A stretch of 64,000 nucleotides of DNA from Nautilus pompilius (Eukaryota; Mollusca; Cephalopoda; Nautilida; Nautilidae). Positions 48,506-59,800 of the stretch are shown here, in pieces (the first letter of the stretch is position 1; every line of letters starts with the position of its first letter). The notes below the pieces were generated by a model. That model was given only the letters and a program-made list of their open reading frames with translations, had not been told where the DNA came from and made no database searches. Location of the stretch: assembly GCA_018389105.1 (NCBI GenBank), contig JACATO010000091.1, forward strand, positions 806,001 to 870,000. The letters are read 5' to 3'. The position numbers and the translations under genes were made by a program.

Positions 48506-48511
48506 TTTATT
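48506..48511 (-). terminator. Candidate polyadenylation signal of opine dehydrogenase 2
   Basis: AATAAA on the minus strand 49 bp downstream of the TAG stop. Position and exact match make this a good candidate. Confidence 0.5.
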
Positions 48512-48559
48512 AAAATGGGAAAATCAGCTTCCGGCTACTTTAAACAGCTCACGTTTTCC

Positions 48560-49774
48560 CTACAATTTAAGCAGGTCATCAAGTGTGTGAAATCCGTATC
48601 GCTGTGGAGCTCGCGTCGACCCTACATCCTTGCCCTTTAGTTCGGACCCGACGAGATACTGCTTCCCCATGATATCTTGACACCAGTGGATCACTTCATC
48701 CATGATGGGCGTCTTGACCCCGACGATCTGCGCGATTCCCTTGAAGACGACCATGCCGAAAGGCACATCCTCCTCCATGTAGCGGTAGGTGAAATCGGGC
48801 ACGAATTTGCCGTTGGGCAGGGACTTCATCGGGTGGACAAGCCCGTTGTAGGCTTTGTTGGTGCGCATCGCCATCTTCAGGCTTGACTTGTCCGTGATGT
48901 TGTCACGGTAGAAGATTTTGTACCAGTCAAAAATGTGGATCAACCCCTTCATGCTGACGTCGGGATTTTTCTTCTCGATTTCTCTCCCCGTAGCCAGAAT
49001 CTCGTCGCTGACCCCAGACAGCATCGCTTCTGCCCGGTCGTCCATGCCTTGGTAGAACAACGGCTTCTCGTCGAACGTCTCGCCTTTGTAGTCGGCCCAC
49101 TTGGCGTACATCATAGGCGGATGCACAATGGACTTGGCCGACAGGTTCACCTCAATGTAGTTGTTGGCCTCAATCAGCAGCGGAAACTGGCCGATTAGGT
49201 ATTGCATCGTCTGCATGATGGGCACGGTCACACGACATTCTCTCTGGATAATGGAGCCGGTTAGAGTTTCCTTGACACCGAGCACCTGTACTACTTTGCC
49301 AAACTCCAAGACCCTGCACGCCCACGGCAGCGACTCGAACGACACGATGGCACAGCTGTCGCCTTTCTCCTTCAGGATGTCAACACACTGGAACTCAAAC
49401 CCGGTCTGGCCCGGGAGACCCACAATTAGCGAGTCTTTTTTGATGTACGGTATTAATGCCTCGAAGTAGGCCTGGTGTGCAAACGCCGGAACTGAGAATA
49501 TGATGACGTCAGCCCCGGGCACGGCGATGGCCGGATCTTTGGTGACAATGTTCGGCTTGGCTTTTACATCTATGACCGAATTGTCGGAGTTGGTGATGCT
49601 GACCACAAAGTCATTCTTCTTCATTAGTTCGGTCCAGCGCTCGGCCTCGTCTTGGAAGAGACTCATGACGCGTACTTCCGTATTGTCGCGAGACGCTGCG
49701 AGACCAGCCATCACGTGTGCACCATTACCGCCTCCGCATACTAGAACGTGAAGAGTTTCTTTAGGGGCTGCCAT
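48560..49774 (-). CDS. Opine dehydrogenase 2 (octopine/tauropine-type)
   Basis: 404-residue cytosolic opine dehydrogenase, same reaction class as its neighbour. Rossmann motif CGGGNGAH at 13-20, PAFAH at 96-100, SFESLPWACR at 145-154, catalytic His218 in IVHPP, and Arg331/Asp336 in YRYMEEDVPFGM. It aligns with opine dehydrogenase 1 over 404 positions without a gap. A hand count gives about 237 identities (59%). Least similar are residues 51-80 and 171-200, the latter near the hinge between the two domains. The start ATG at 49774 is in the same place as in the paralogue. No intron interrupts the coding sequence. G+C is lower than in the paralogue, though above the surrounding spacer. Both genes point the same way 5.5 kb apart, which fits an old tandem duplication. 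Substrate preference (arginine, alanine, glycine, taurine or other) is unknown. Confidence 0.95.
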   Translation of the reverse strand: MAAPKETLHVLVCGGGNGAHVMAGLAASRDNTEVRVMSLFQDEAERWTELMKKNDFVVSITNSDNSVIDVKAKPNIVTKDPAIAVPGADVIIFSVPAFAHQAYFEALIPYIKKDSLIVGLPGQTGFEFQCVDILKEKGDSCAIVSFESLPWACRVLEFGKVVQVLGVKETLTGSIIQRECRVTVPIMQTMQYLIGQFPLLIEANNYIEVNLSAKSIVHPPMMYAKWADYKGETFDEKPLFYQGMDDRAEAMLSGVSDEILATGREIEKKNPDVSMKGLIHIFDWYKIFYRDNITDKSSLKMAMRTNKAYNGLVHPMKSLPNGKFVPDFTYRYMEEDVPFGMVVFKGIAQIVGVKTPIMDEVIHWCQDIMGKQYLVGSELKGKDVGSTRAPQRYGFHTLDDLLKL

Positions 49775-52700
49775 GCTTGCTTTGTATTCTTAAAAACATG
49801 AAAACACAAAAATTTAGTAGTAGCCAACCAATGTCGTAGTGATATTCCAAAGTAAAACTACTTAAAAAACATCGCTCAAAGAGGGTTTTCAGAGGGCTGC
49901 CATGTTGATGGCACAAGAGCAGTAGACGATACGGAGAGGTGATCTGCACAGAAAATGAATTATTCTGCTGTCTTTAACTTATATCTTCTAAGTTAGTTAT
50001 TTTTATATTTTTTGTTGTTGTTGCTTGATTATCTAAAACCTCTGGAGGGATTAGTAAGGGCCGGCCATTTAGAGAATACTGCCATAATCAACAAACCTTA
50101 TTATTAGCGATAACTAGTATTATTATCCTCTTTAGCGCGTCCATCTTTGTAGAACAAGGATACGGTGAGACGTCAGAAATATTCTGGGCACCGTGCGAAG
50201 AATAAGTTACTGCTTGTTACATTTATAAACAACGGCCCCATAAACAGAGAAAAATAGGCTGGGTATATTTCCAGCTGACAGCCAAAGGGTTAAAAGCCAG
50301 AATGAGACTATCGGCATAGTAGTAGAAACTGACAGACCCCTTGTCAAGTTTGAATATACGATTGGGGACCCGTCAGATTACAAGAAACAAAAGTTAGCTT
50401 CTCTTAGAATATAAAGGTGAAATCACATAATTTATTGTTGTGTAGTAAGAACTCTGGTTTCTCGTCGCGATGGTGCCGTTATGCGTGTTCAACACGCTGT
50501 CACGACTGATTCTTCGAGAATAATTGGACAAAATGCTCTTTAGGAATTTTTCTCGAATATTCCAGCGGTTTTTTTTTTTTTTACTATTAATTAATTTTGT
50601 TTATAAATTAAATCAGTAGATCCAGCCAAGTAAATAATTTAAATAAATACATTTCTTTCTTTTTTAAGGGAAATAACCGGATGCAAATTTGCTCGTGTTG
50701 GCACGAAGAGAGTTAAAGCAGCATTAGTCGTGATATGGTTTATCAGGAGACCAAGTGAAGCAACGAAATCGGTAACAATGAGAAACGTCAGATGCGCAGC
50801 ACACCTGCCCGAAAGGTGTGGGGTTCGTTAATGACGACATTCACCTGCAGGTATTCTGATACTCGGCGAGATGGCAACGCGTCAATCAGACCAAGTAATG
50901 TTTAACATCCAAAGAAAATGCAGTTTCTCTCTCTCTTTTCGCCCCAATTATGCACAGGTAAATCGTGTTTTTACATTATACCTGCATAACAACTCTATTT
51001 AGAGCATTCATTTCAGACGCGTTACTCGCCTCAGTGACTGGGGTGGGTCCGTTCACATCGACTCAAATATCCTGCTGCTTTCCGCCATTGTTTAAAAGTA
51101 TTAGGATAACGTGTTGCCTTTTAGTTACCAGTTTGGGGGTCTCCCCCCCCGGTTCAGTCAAGCATAGCAATAAAAAAAATCTTAAAGTGGGTCAGAAAAT
51201 TAGGAAAGGAAAAAACGTACAGGTAGCTATGAAAACGGAATTCATTAACCCATTTTAAGTGAGAGGATGATTCTCTAGAGTGTCGATGGAGCCGCCTGGC
51301 CATCTCCAAGAAAGTAGCCCAATAATCTATCCTCTGGCCCCGCCAACAGTAACTTACTTTCTCAAATGCGTAGCTACTACTACAGATTTTTTTTTCCCCT
51401 CTTCTATTCTCCAACACAACTATTCTCACAGGTGGATGGACTCGGGTTTGTTTTAATCAGAGATGTGAGCGCACCCATCTATTTACTTAATTTTCCCTCG
51501 AATTCTGAATTATCTGGTGTGCACTCACTTCTACAACCAAGGAAAGATAACTTTAGCAAAACTCGTTTTTAGAACTGTTGTTTCTATTGGTAAGAGCATT
51601 AGATCCAGAAATATATCCTACACAATTGACATCTATTTATTTACTAGCTAATTAACTGGGTATCTGGCGCCGCACAGGAAACAAAAATGGCTTCTATTTC
51701 AATCTGAAAAACAGAAATTATATTTGTTTAGGGACAATCATTGAATAAACACTGAATTGATGCTAATGATACATTTATTAACATTCTATAAACCGCACAC
51801 TTAAATTTGAGCAGAGTTTTTTCTCCGGGTGGAAAGCAAAACGGATTTTTGTTTTGGCCAACTCTTGAGAATCCAACACGCAGTTGTCCATGGGGAAAGC
51901 AGGGACTATCCAAATCGAGGCCAACAATTTTCAAATGATGGGTCCTGTGCTTTATTGATGATCATAGCAACGTTGAGTTTTATAGGGAGCTGAATTCATT
52001 GAAGTCAAGGGGGCTTTTTAAAATTGCATAATGGTTACGTTCCAGCTGACTTGTTTAGGAATCTGAAAAAGGGACCTGACCAATGTGGGGCCAGCTGATA
52101 AGGTGATGACGAACCTGCAGCAAAATACTAAGTGGATTTTTAATCTTAGTTTTCAAAGTTACACCGGGTATGGTATTAAAACCCGCCGCTGATGGCTTTC
52201 AAATGGTCTTCAAGACCGACTGCTGAAGAATTGAAATCTGTGGTCGCTTCTAAGTTGAATCTCAGTACTGTGAAGCTGCAGTAACTCTGAACCTTGAAAG
52301 GTGGCCTTTGAGGCCAAGCTCTGGATCCTGCCCTTGTTCCTGGGCTACTTTCATTATAATTTGAGGCTGCTGGGTCACTCACTTATTTTGAACGAGTGCA
52401 GTAAACAAAGTCTTATCTATAAGGCTTTTGAAAAGCGGCCTTCTGGGCCAGCGAGCAGCAGCTTTAAAAACTTCGCCCAGATTCTGAAGTACCTACACCA
52501 AAAATTTTGGGGGGGGGCCTCTAGGGGGTCACGGTTCGGCTGTGAAAGGGTAACAAACAAATCGACAGACATTTGAAAATACGCATTAGATATGCTGTTT
52601 GATAAGAATGCTAATTCTAGTAAGATGCGCTATAAAATTGTTAAGCGAAGGGGAGGTAACTTCGATATCCTAATCTCTCTTTATAAACCTTCTCAAAATT

Positions 52701-52899
52701 AGAAACGTATATACATATAGTTAATTCCCTGGTGAACGTCATTTAAGAGCTGTACGGAATAAATTAACTTCCGTAGCTTTTTAAAATCTTTTTTTTTTTT
52801 TAAATTAAACTAATCATGATTAATGAAGGAAGGGAGAAGTTGTATCGCGAGGTTAGGGTTAGACAATATTACTGTACATTGGTTAGGGACTCCACACAA
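49775..52899. other. Spacer right of opine dehydrogenase 2
   Basis: Left end should hold the promoter and any 5' UTR exon of opine dehydrogenase 2. Near 49915-49885 a minus-strand stretch starting ATGGCAGCCC partly repeats the first 30 bases of the gene. The rest is AT-rich with open frames below 100 codons and no motif. T-runs at about 50570-50583. Confidence 0.4.
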
Positions 52900-54000
52900 G
52901 CCGGAAGCAGAATTCTGTGTGTGTGTGTGTGTGTGAATTGACGTCTGGGTACAGGTGCTCGGCGCTTTCGTCGCCTCCCGTAGCGTTAGCGCATTTGATA
53001 AAAGAGAAGAGTTACGTCTCGCCTTTTAGGCGGGTGGGATTGGCACACTTCGTGCCCGGTTCGGTAAGTTCTATAGCATTTTCGGCATACCGTACCCGCT
53101 CTCTGTGCGAAAGCCCTTCCATAATTAGTCAGGATAGATAGTGCACCCGTTTCCAGGAATGCTAGCCGTTCCCAGAGGCACCCCCCCACCTCCTCCTCTC
53201 TCTCTCTGATCGTCACCGCCAGGCCTCTTCCTTCCTCGCTCCTCGGGTTATCTTCCGCTGAATTCCTCTCCGCCGGGCCAGCAGCTCGACTATCTCGTTT
53301 CCAACTCCAATATTGGTAAAACACGTAAAGCGGCAGGGATCTGTTCTGATATTCGGTTTCACGCGGATTTCTAAGAACATTCGCGTGCGCACTATTTTCT
53401 GCGGCGCAGGGCGACAGACGCAAAGGCTCCCGGCTCTCGGACATGGGACCCAAAAGGGCTGACCACCAGAGATTGGAAAACCGCAGTAACTTCAAGGTGC
53501 CAGAGATAACTTCTCTCTCTCTCTCTCTCACGGGTCTGAAACCAGTAACAGACCTTTTAAAGTCGTTTTTTTTTAGGTGAGGAAGAGGAAACAACCGCGT
53601 TGAACTAATTCGCATCTCACATTACATTGCGCAGTGCCCGTCTTCATCATCGATCCTGGGAGAGAGGGGGGGGATGGTTGAAAGTTGTACAAAGTTCGCG
53701 ATTCATTACCCAGACACGTGACCTTTTGAGTGACGTCATGCCTTAGGCGTGATGGCGGAATCTATACGGCTTTCAGAGAGAGAGAGAGATGTCGAAACCT
53801 TCACGGGGCTTTATTTCATCTCGTTTTCGCTGTAATAGCCAGAAGCGGGCGGAGGAGGAGGAGGAGGAGGAGGAGTCGCCGCTGGTGGAGCATTAACAAT
53901 AGATAAATATTAAAATAACGAAGAAGCTAGTGAAAAATCCAGGGACACAGACAGCATAACCGGAAAATGGGGAGATAACTCATACGACACATGAGTGAAA
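52900..54000. promoter_or_regulatory. CpG-rich promoter-like block
   Basis: Rich in CpG, with GT (52915-52934), CT (about 53512-53528) and GGA (53850-53873) microsatellites. A 209-codon minus-strand frame (53615-52986) has no recognised domain, runs through simple repeats and is probably an open frame by chance in GC-rich DNA. A transcription start near 53716-53760 is plausible from the motif cluster there. Confidence 0.45.
53714..53758 (+). promoter_or_regulatory. E-box, CRE and YY1-like motif cluster
   Basis: Within 45 bp: ACACGTGACC (CACGTG E-box, 53716-53721), TGACGTCA (perfect CRE, 53731-53738) and GATGGCGG (YY1/initiator-like, about 53751-53758). This cluster typifies a housekeeping CpG-island promoter. 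Reading to the right, a 25-codon frame starts at ATGGCGG, but I cannot assign it. Confidence 0.5.
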
Positions 54001-55078
54001 GATGGATTCATGAATATTTCCAACCCGTCATTGTGAATGCTATTTACTCACTCGAGTTATCTCCACCTTCTTTCTGAACACGTTAAGCACAAGCGCGTGG
54101 TAAAGGGCCCTTGAATTCGACCCGCTTCTGATGGGATGCCGAGAGGTTTTAAAGAATTATTTGTTAGGCTCGAAGTTGGCAAAAGGAGGATAAACAACAT
54201 TTGATTAATCTACTGGAATATTAGAAAGACGGAGGTGTACCACAGTAAAAGTTACTTACGCCTCAAAAGGGGGCTGGGTTAGGAGCCACGCGAAATAGCA
54301 GAAGTTGTTCCAGGTGCCTCGCGAAAGGAAAGTTCGAGTCGTGGAGTAGAAGTCAGGGTTTTATGGTAGCATGCGGTCAATTTTCCCTTTAGATCTGCCA
54401 CAGATGCGGGAGGAAGCCCTGTTTCTTACAGTTGCTGTGGGGATTTGGATTCGTGCATATCCTCCTATTTTTTTTTCTCTCTATTCCACAGGGGGCAGTG
54501 TTTTTGGACGGGTAGCGAGCGGTCTTTTAGTAACGGCCTTAGACTGTGAGACAGACCCCCTTTGTTAGTAAACTGGCATAAAATGATTATCGAACCGGGA
54601 TAAGCATGCAACAGAATTCAGAGGTTCCTCGATGAACACTGGTGTCGTCGAACTGTGGACTACCAGCAGATCTCCCGGAAACTGCCATGGGGTCCGGTGC
54701 ATTATTTCTGGACTCATGCAAAATCTGCTGCGTTATACACGGGCTTCCGTGGGGCAACTCTGTCCAGGCGCAAGACTTGTGCCCGGACTAGATCATATTT
54801 GGCGAACGAGTCAATGATTACCTGCTCCTGTGCACTGTCCCGTTTGTGACTCAAGATTCCGCGCCATCCGCCTGTCACTCCGATCGGTCTCATTGTCACA
54901 GTCGCGTGACTTCGTGTTAAATGGCGAAATATCGCGAGGGGCTACTGCTCGAAATATCTTACCGTTTTACCAGCTGCCACTTATGGCCTGAGCACACGCG
55001 CACAGCCAGCCTCATGGGTAACATGGGTTGTTCCTTTATTCATTACTCATTTTATTCTAGCACAGCTTTCTCTTCCCT
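54001..55078. other. CpG-moderate spacer
   Basis: Several overlapping open frames of 60-65 codons on both strands (54632-54899) without motif. Around 54900-54960 lies GTCGCGTGACTTCG and TATCGCGAGG, promoter-like motifs followed by a plus-strand ATG (54921) whose frame runs into the pyrimidine-rich repeat. No gene called. Confidence 0.35.
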
Positions 55079-55500
55079 CACTCCTTCACTGCCCCCCCCA
55101 CTCTCACTCCCCTCCCACACTCTCTCACCACTCACTTCCCTCCCACACTCTCACTTCCCTCCCACACTCTCTCACTGCCCCCCCCCACTCTCACTCCCAC
55201 TCCCCCCCCCACACTCTCTCACCACTCACACTTCCCTCCCACACTCTCTCACATGCCCCCACTCTCAACTCCCCTCCCACACTCTCTCAACCACTCACTT
55301 CCCTCCCACACTCTCTCACTGCCCTCCCACACTCTCTCACCCACTCACTCTCACTTCCCATCCCACACTCCACTCACTGCCCCCACTCACTCATCCCTTC
55401 CCTCCCACTCACTCACACACTCACTCACTCCCTTCCCACACTCTCTCACTGCCCCCACTCTCACTTCCCTCCCACACTCACTCTCACTGCCCTCACCCCA
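55079..55500. repeat. Pyrimidine-rich degenerate minisatellite
   Basis: About 420 bp built from imperfect CACTCTCTCAC and CTTCCCTCCCA modules, almost free of G on the plus strand. The 213-codon plus-strand frame through it is low-complexity (serine, proline, leucine, histidine) and not a credible gene. Confidence 0.9.
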
Positions 55501-55897
55501 GTAAATATTTTCCAAAAAAAGACGTCTTTAAATCTAAGGTTCTGGTTTCCGATGTAAACTGAACATTTTTTCCTTACCGACCGATTAACACGTGAATGGA
55601 TAGTACGCCTGGAGAAGAGAGTCGGGGGGGGGTACAGAAAATTACAAATTAATTTTGTTAACTATCCTCACAAAAACATCTATCTTATATTACGCGGCTT
55701 AGAATAAAAATAATATTTTAACAACAATAGAAATGGAGAAACAGCGCCGTTCCCTTTCCATGGTTAATTAAATTTAAAAAAAAAAAAACTACTGAAGAAA
55801 GTTTTCTAAAAAAGTGCGAACCAGATGCCCCCGAATTCTGCTTTTGCCTATTATCATTGTATAATCAATAACCAGCAACAGACCAACTCATCTCTGA
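55501..55897. other. Short AT-rich spacer
   Basis: Nothing recognised apart from a G-run near 55625 and an A-run near 55776. Confidence 0.4.
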
Positions 55898-56218
55898 ATG
55901 ATTAATAGTACTAACAACAACAATAATAATAGTACTAACACAACAATAATAAATAGTAGTAGTAATAACAACAATAATAATAGTAGTAGTAATACAACAA
56001 TAATAAGTAGTAGTAATAACAACAATAATAATAGTAGTAGTAACAACAACAATAATAATAGTAGTAGTAACAACAACAATAATAATAGTAGTAGTAATAA
56101 CAACAATAATAATAGTAGTAGTAATAACAACAATAATAATAGTACTAACAACAACAATAATAATAGTAGTAGTAATAAACAACAATAATAATAGTAGTAA
56201 TAATAACAACAATAATGT
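55898..56218. repeat. Compound trinucleotide array (AAC/AAT/AGT)
   Basis: About 320 bp of AAC, AAT and AGT triplets arranged in a repeating order (roughly AAC x2-3, AAT x2-3, AGT x3), so that a 27-30 bp higher-order unit is itself repeated about ten times. Open frames through it (poly-Leu, Asn/Ser) are artefacts. Confidence 0.9.
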
Positions 56219-56398
56219 AGCTGTAATATTTTAAACCGCTAGTCGTCCATTCAGTCAGCGCCAGCCACTACTGTTGGTCTTTTATGGAAGGGTAACGGGG
56301 AAGCCCCTGCATGCCCCCTAACTCTCCCAGAATCTATACCCCTAAAACCATCCCGGTTTATAAGAGAATGCTAACGTTGTCCAGCTACCAGCTTCTGA

Positions 56399-56536
56399 CC
56401 GGCCGGCCGGCCGGTGGGGGGCGCCAGGGTAGACCCCCAGCGAAGTGGTAGTTGGACGCGGAAGTGCGCTCCTACTCCAGAATATCTATTGTAAAGTTAA
56501 CAGCCAGGTATTATTATTATTATTATTATTATTATT
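56399..56536. repeat. GGCC/CCGG run and TTA microsatellite
   Basis: GGCCGGCCGGCCGG at about 56400-56414, a perfect self-complementary run, and TTA repeats at about 56510-56536. Both lie in a GC-rich patch. Confidence 0.85.
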
Positions 56537-56759
56537 CTGCTGCTGCTCTACACTGGCTGGGGGGGGGATATTCGCCGTGCCGGCCGGCCTGTTATCTAAC
56601 ACACCACGGTTACTGTAATGGCTGACCTACTCGGGAGGGGGCGGCATTAAACGACGGTTTGGGAGTCAGCTGCCATCATCAGATGCAGCGCGGCTTTGGA
56701 AACTTTTTATCTCCCCTCCCCCTCCAGGTGTAAAGATGAAGGAAGGCAGCAGTACTCAC

Positions 56760-56839
56760 CTGGACAAGGCTTCCACCAGATACGCCGGTTGTCCGCTCTC
56801 CCAGAGAGACATGCGCACTGGCCGAGTGCGCCCATCCAT
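56760..56839 (-). other. Candidate first coding exon
   Basis: Minus strand: ATGGATGGGC at 56839 begins a frame of 26 codons (MDGRTRPVRMSLWESGQPAY and a few more residues) that ends at CAG|GTGAGTACT, a near-perfect 5' splice site (intron from 56759). An in-frame stop (TAG) is not far upstream of the ATG. It sits in a CpG-rich patch, as first exons often do. I do not recognise the protein and could not find a following exon on the minus strand to the left, so it could also be a non-coding first exon. Confidence 0.35.
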
Positions 56840-59800
56840 CCGCTAGGAGGCGCGGCACCTGTCTGAAAGGGCAAACCCCCCGTCCGGTCGCTTATTCGAG
56901 TTCCGGTGCCGTGGAATATCGCAGACTTTAGCGTCTGCGTGTCGGGAATCGTAAATATTCCTGCTTGTGGAGGAAACGGGGGGCAGGAAGTCTGCTCTTG
57001 AACTGTTTGTTAAGAAATCGGCAGAACTAACTAGGAGAGTGGGAGCAGAAACAATAGTCCATGTTAGGGAATTCAAGCTTTTGTTTGTAATTATAAGTAA
57101 AATAAACTGGTAGCCATATTTGTGAGTGCACATTATCAGTGGGTATAGAAGCAGCATGAATCTTATCCTATGGGTGATAAACAATATACATTGTGAACTG
57201 ATTTAAAGTACCACGTGACTGACTTGAAGAACGTTGACAACTTAAATGTGTAATGGCGTTTAATGATACTTATGCACAACGAGATGTGTCTATGGTTTAC
57301 CTGAAGACAAGACAATTAACCTCTGAATGCAACACACCACTGTTGATTTTGAGCACATTCCCATCCTCACCATTCTGCTAGAGCAAGACATGAAGCCATG
57401 CTGGGCTTGAGGTGATGATCCTCACTCAAGCCAAGCAGTTTTCAGTAACAACGCCTAGTTTAAATGATCTTGTCAGAGGAATGGCTTCTTGAAGATCAGG
57501 TGTAAGTCTGCTGGAAACATATCTGAGTCAATCGTTCACTGAAGCATCATTCTTTTCTGCTTCTGTGGGCACAGAAGCACGTGCAACCGTCCCGACGAAT
57601 GTGGATAAATGTCCTCTTGACAGACTAGAGCCAACTACTGGGTGTCACATGTGAGGGTGTGTGGTGCTGCAGGAGTGAATGTCAGTTGGCCTGTGTAAAC
57701 CAGAGGAATCGTTTGGGTGATGGAAGTATGATGTTATTGGCAGGGATATAGCAGGAAAGTCAGAGTCATCTACAAGTTTTTGCCAGTTCAGTTAATGCAG
57801 TTACCTACAGGAATGATATTCTTCAAAATCAATTTGTGCCTTTTCTTCTTTTTTTCTGCCATACCCCAACTGGAATTTCATGCAGCTTGCCATTATTCAC
57901 CATCACTCTGCCGTAGTCTCCTGTTCCTACAAGAACAGCAAACGCTGATGCCATCTTCAGATATGATGTAGAGTCTATCATCGAAGCTCCGTCCACACTT
58001 TTCAGCAGCTCGAGACCCTCCGCCACCAGCGGGCACTGGCTGATACCCCAACCTGTTCCAACCCATCAAGACAAAGCTCTTGTGGGAGACCAGAAAAGTA
58101 GTCAACTGGGATTGATGCCCATCAAAACAGTCGCTGCACCTGTTATCATCTTCAAGAAACTTCTATAGTTTTAATGATAACAAAATATATAAGCAAAGCA
58201 TGGTACACTAAGTTTACGTAAGTATTCCCACATCTTAAGTAACTTACCTGGAAATTTCAGTTTTCTTTCGTCACATGAATCAAGTAACTTAGCTTGTAAT
58301 GTCAGTCTCTAGTCGCATCTGGAGGAACTCAGAAATGAGGGTAAGGTTTCTTTGTAAATAGTATGTCACGCTGTATGAATAAGGAAGTGCACTTCAGCAA
58401 TGGGGACTCCTATTTTCCACTTTTTATGTTTAGTTATTGCAAAGAGACAGGAAGCCATCAAAGTTTCTACAATGCCTCCAATGAAGAGGAATGTTTAGGT
58501 TTTAACCCAATCCACACGAGGACCATCAGCCACCAATGCTAGCAATCAATTTCATATTCAGAAGTTCATCGATTCTGTTATCAAAAATGTTTTTTTCTCT
58601 AATCAAGCCGTGCTAACACTTTAGCCAGTTTATACTTATGACCTTTAGTATTTTTAAGCTGTAGATAATCTAAAGAACTTGCCACACACTTAAAAATCTA
58701 TTTTGGAAGCAAGGTCTAACAAACAAGTAATAATTCTTTATATAAACTACATCTTAACTCGTACCAATCATTCTTCCTAGTTTGACAGATAATAATACCG
58801 GGAAGTTTTATAACCAGACAAATGATCATCATTTATCTATTATACCTCATATACAGAGCTTTTTATACATAATGAGAAACCGTCATGTCATAATGAAATG
58901 CATTATGACAGCCAATGGGGGATATGTATTTCTTCAAGCATTTACTGACAAACAGGGAACTACAGACGACGAGTGTACACTTCTCTTTCCCCCCACCTAC
59001 ATAAATAATTTCTGACTTCATGGCTTTGTTCCATCCGATCTTAGTGGTGAGATGGATGATGGATGGTAAGCAAACATTTTAAAAATTGTATTTATCTTTT
59101 TTGTAAGTAAATAATTGAACACCTGAGGCAAACAAAAAAATCTGATTGCTTTTTTGTTTTTTTCAAAGGCATAATAAAGCCTGAAAAAACAATATAACCT
59201 GACCAATTTGTTGTTGTTGTTAGTGGCAGCATCACAAATAGTGTGCTAAATGTGTAAAGGTTAAAAAATAATTAAGGTTAATGGAAATACTGAAGGACCC
59301 TCAACTTATATTCAATATAGTTTATAAATATTGAATGTGTTTAAAACCAGGTTTTCTAAAACACAAAGATTTCTTTCTGTCAGCTACACTTTGGCTCTCA
59401 AAAGAACTTTCTTCTTTATGTCCAGACTCTCCCTTCTAGTGTGATGTCACTTCCTGTTTTATGGAACTCCTATAAAGGGGAAATAATTTTAATATTATAA
59501 ATATCTGTCTTTTAATGTATTATTATTATTATTATTATTAGCTTATGTATCTCAAACACTACATAACTTCTTTTGTTTTAATTGTATTTTTAATTTAACT
59601 ATCCAAACTTTACTATTTGTTTTACATAATATATACACCACACCTGTTACCAGGTTCTGTATGCCAGCAACATTTGATCAGCAATTTAACAGGTGAATCA
59701 CAACATAAAAAGGGTTAAATTAGTTTCTACCAGGAAACCTTGTTCAGATGAAACCCCTGAGTGAAATAGCATCGATGTAATGGTACCTGTCCCACGAATT

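Noticed and set aside
41848-49774. Bacterial horizontal transfer of the opine dehydrogenases
   Set aside because: Animal opine dehydrogenases of molluscs and annelids have this exact length and these motifs. Eukaryotic polyadenylation and splice-like signals surround them.
48490-49774. Processed retrocopy origin of opine dehydrogenase 2
   Set aside because: No intron is present, but there is no poly(A) tract after the gene in the sense direction and no target-site duplication, and the frame is fully intact and conserved.
52986-53615. 209-codon minus-strand frame
   Set aside because: Passes through CT and other simple repeats in CpG-rich DNA. No recognisable domain or conserved pattern.
54921-55562. 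213-codon plus-strand frame
   Set aside because: Most of it is translation of a pyrimidine-rich minisatellite.
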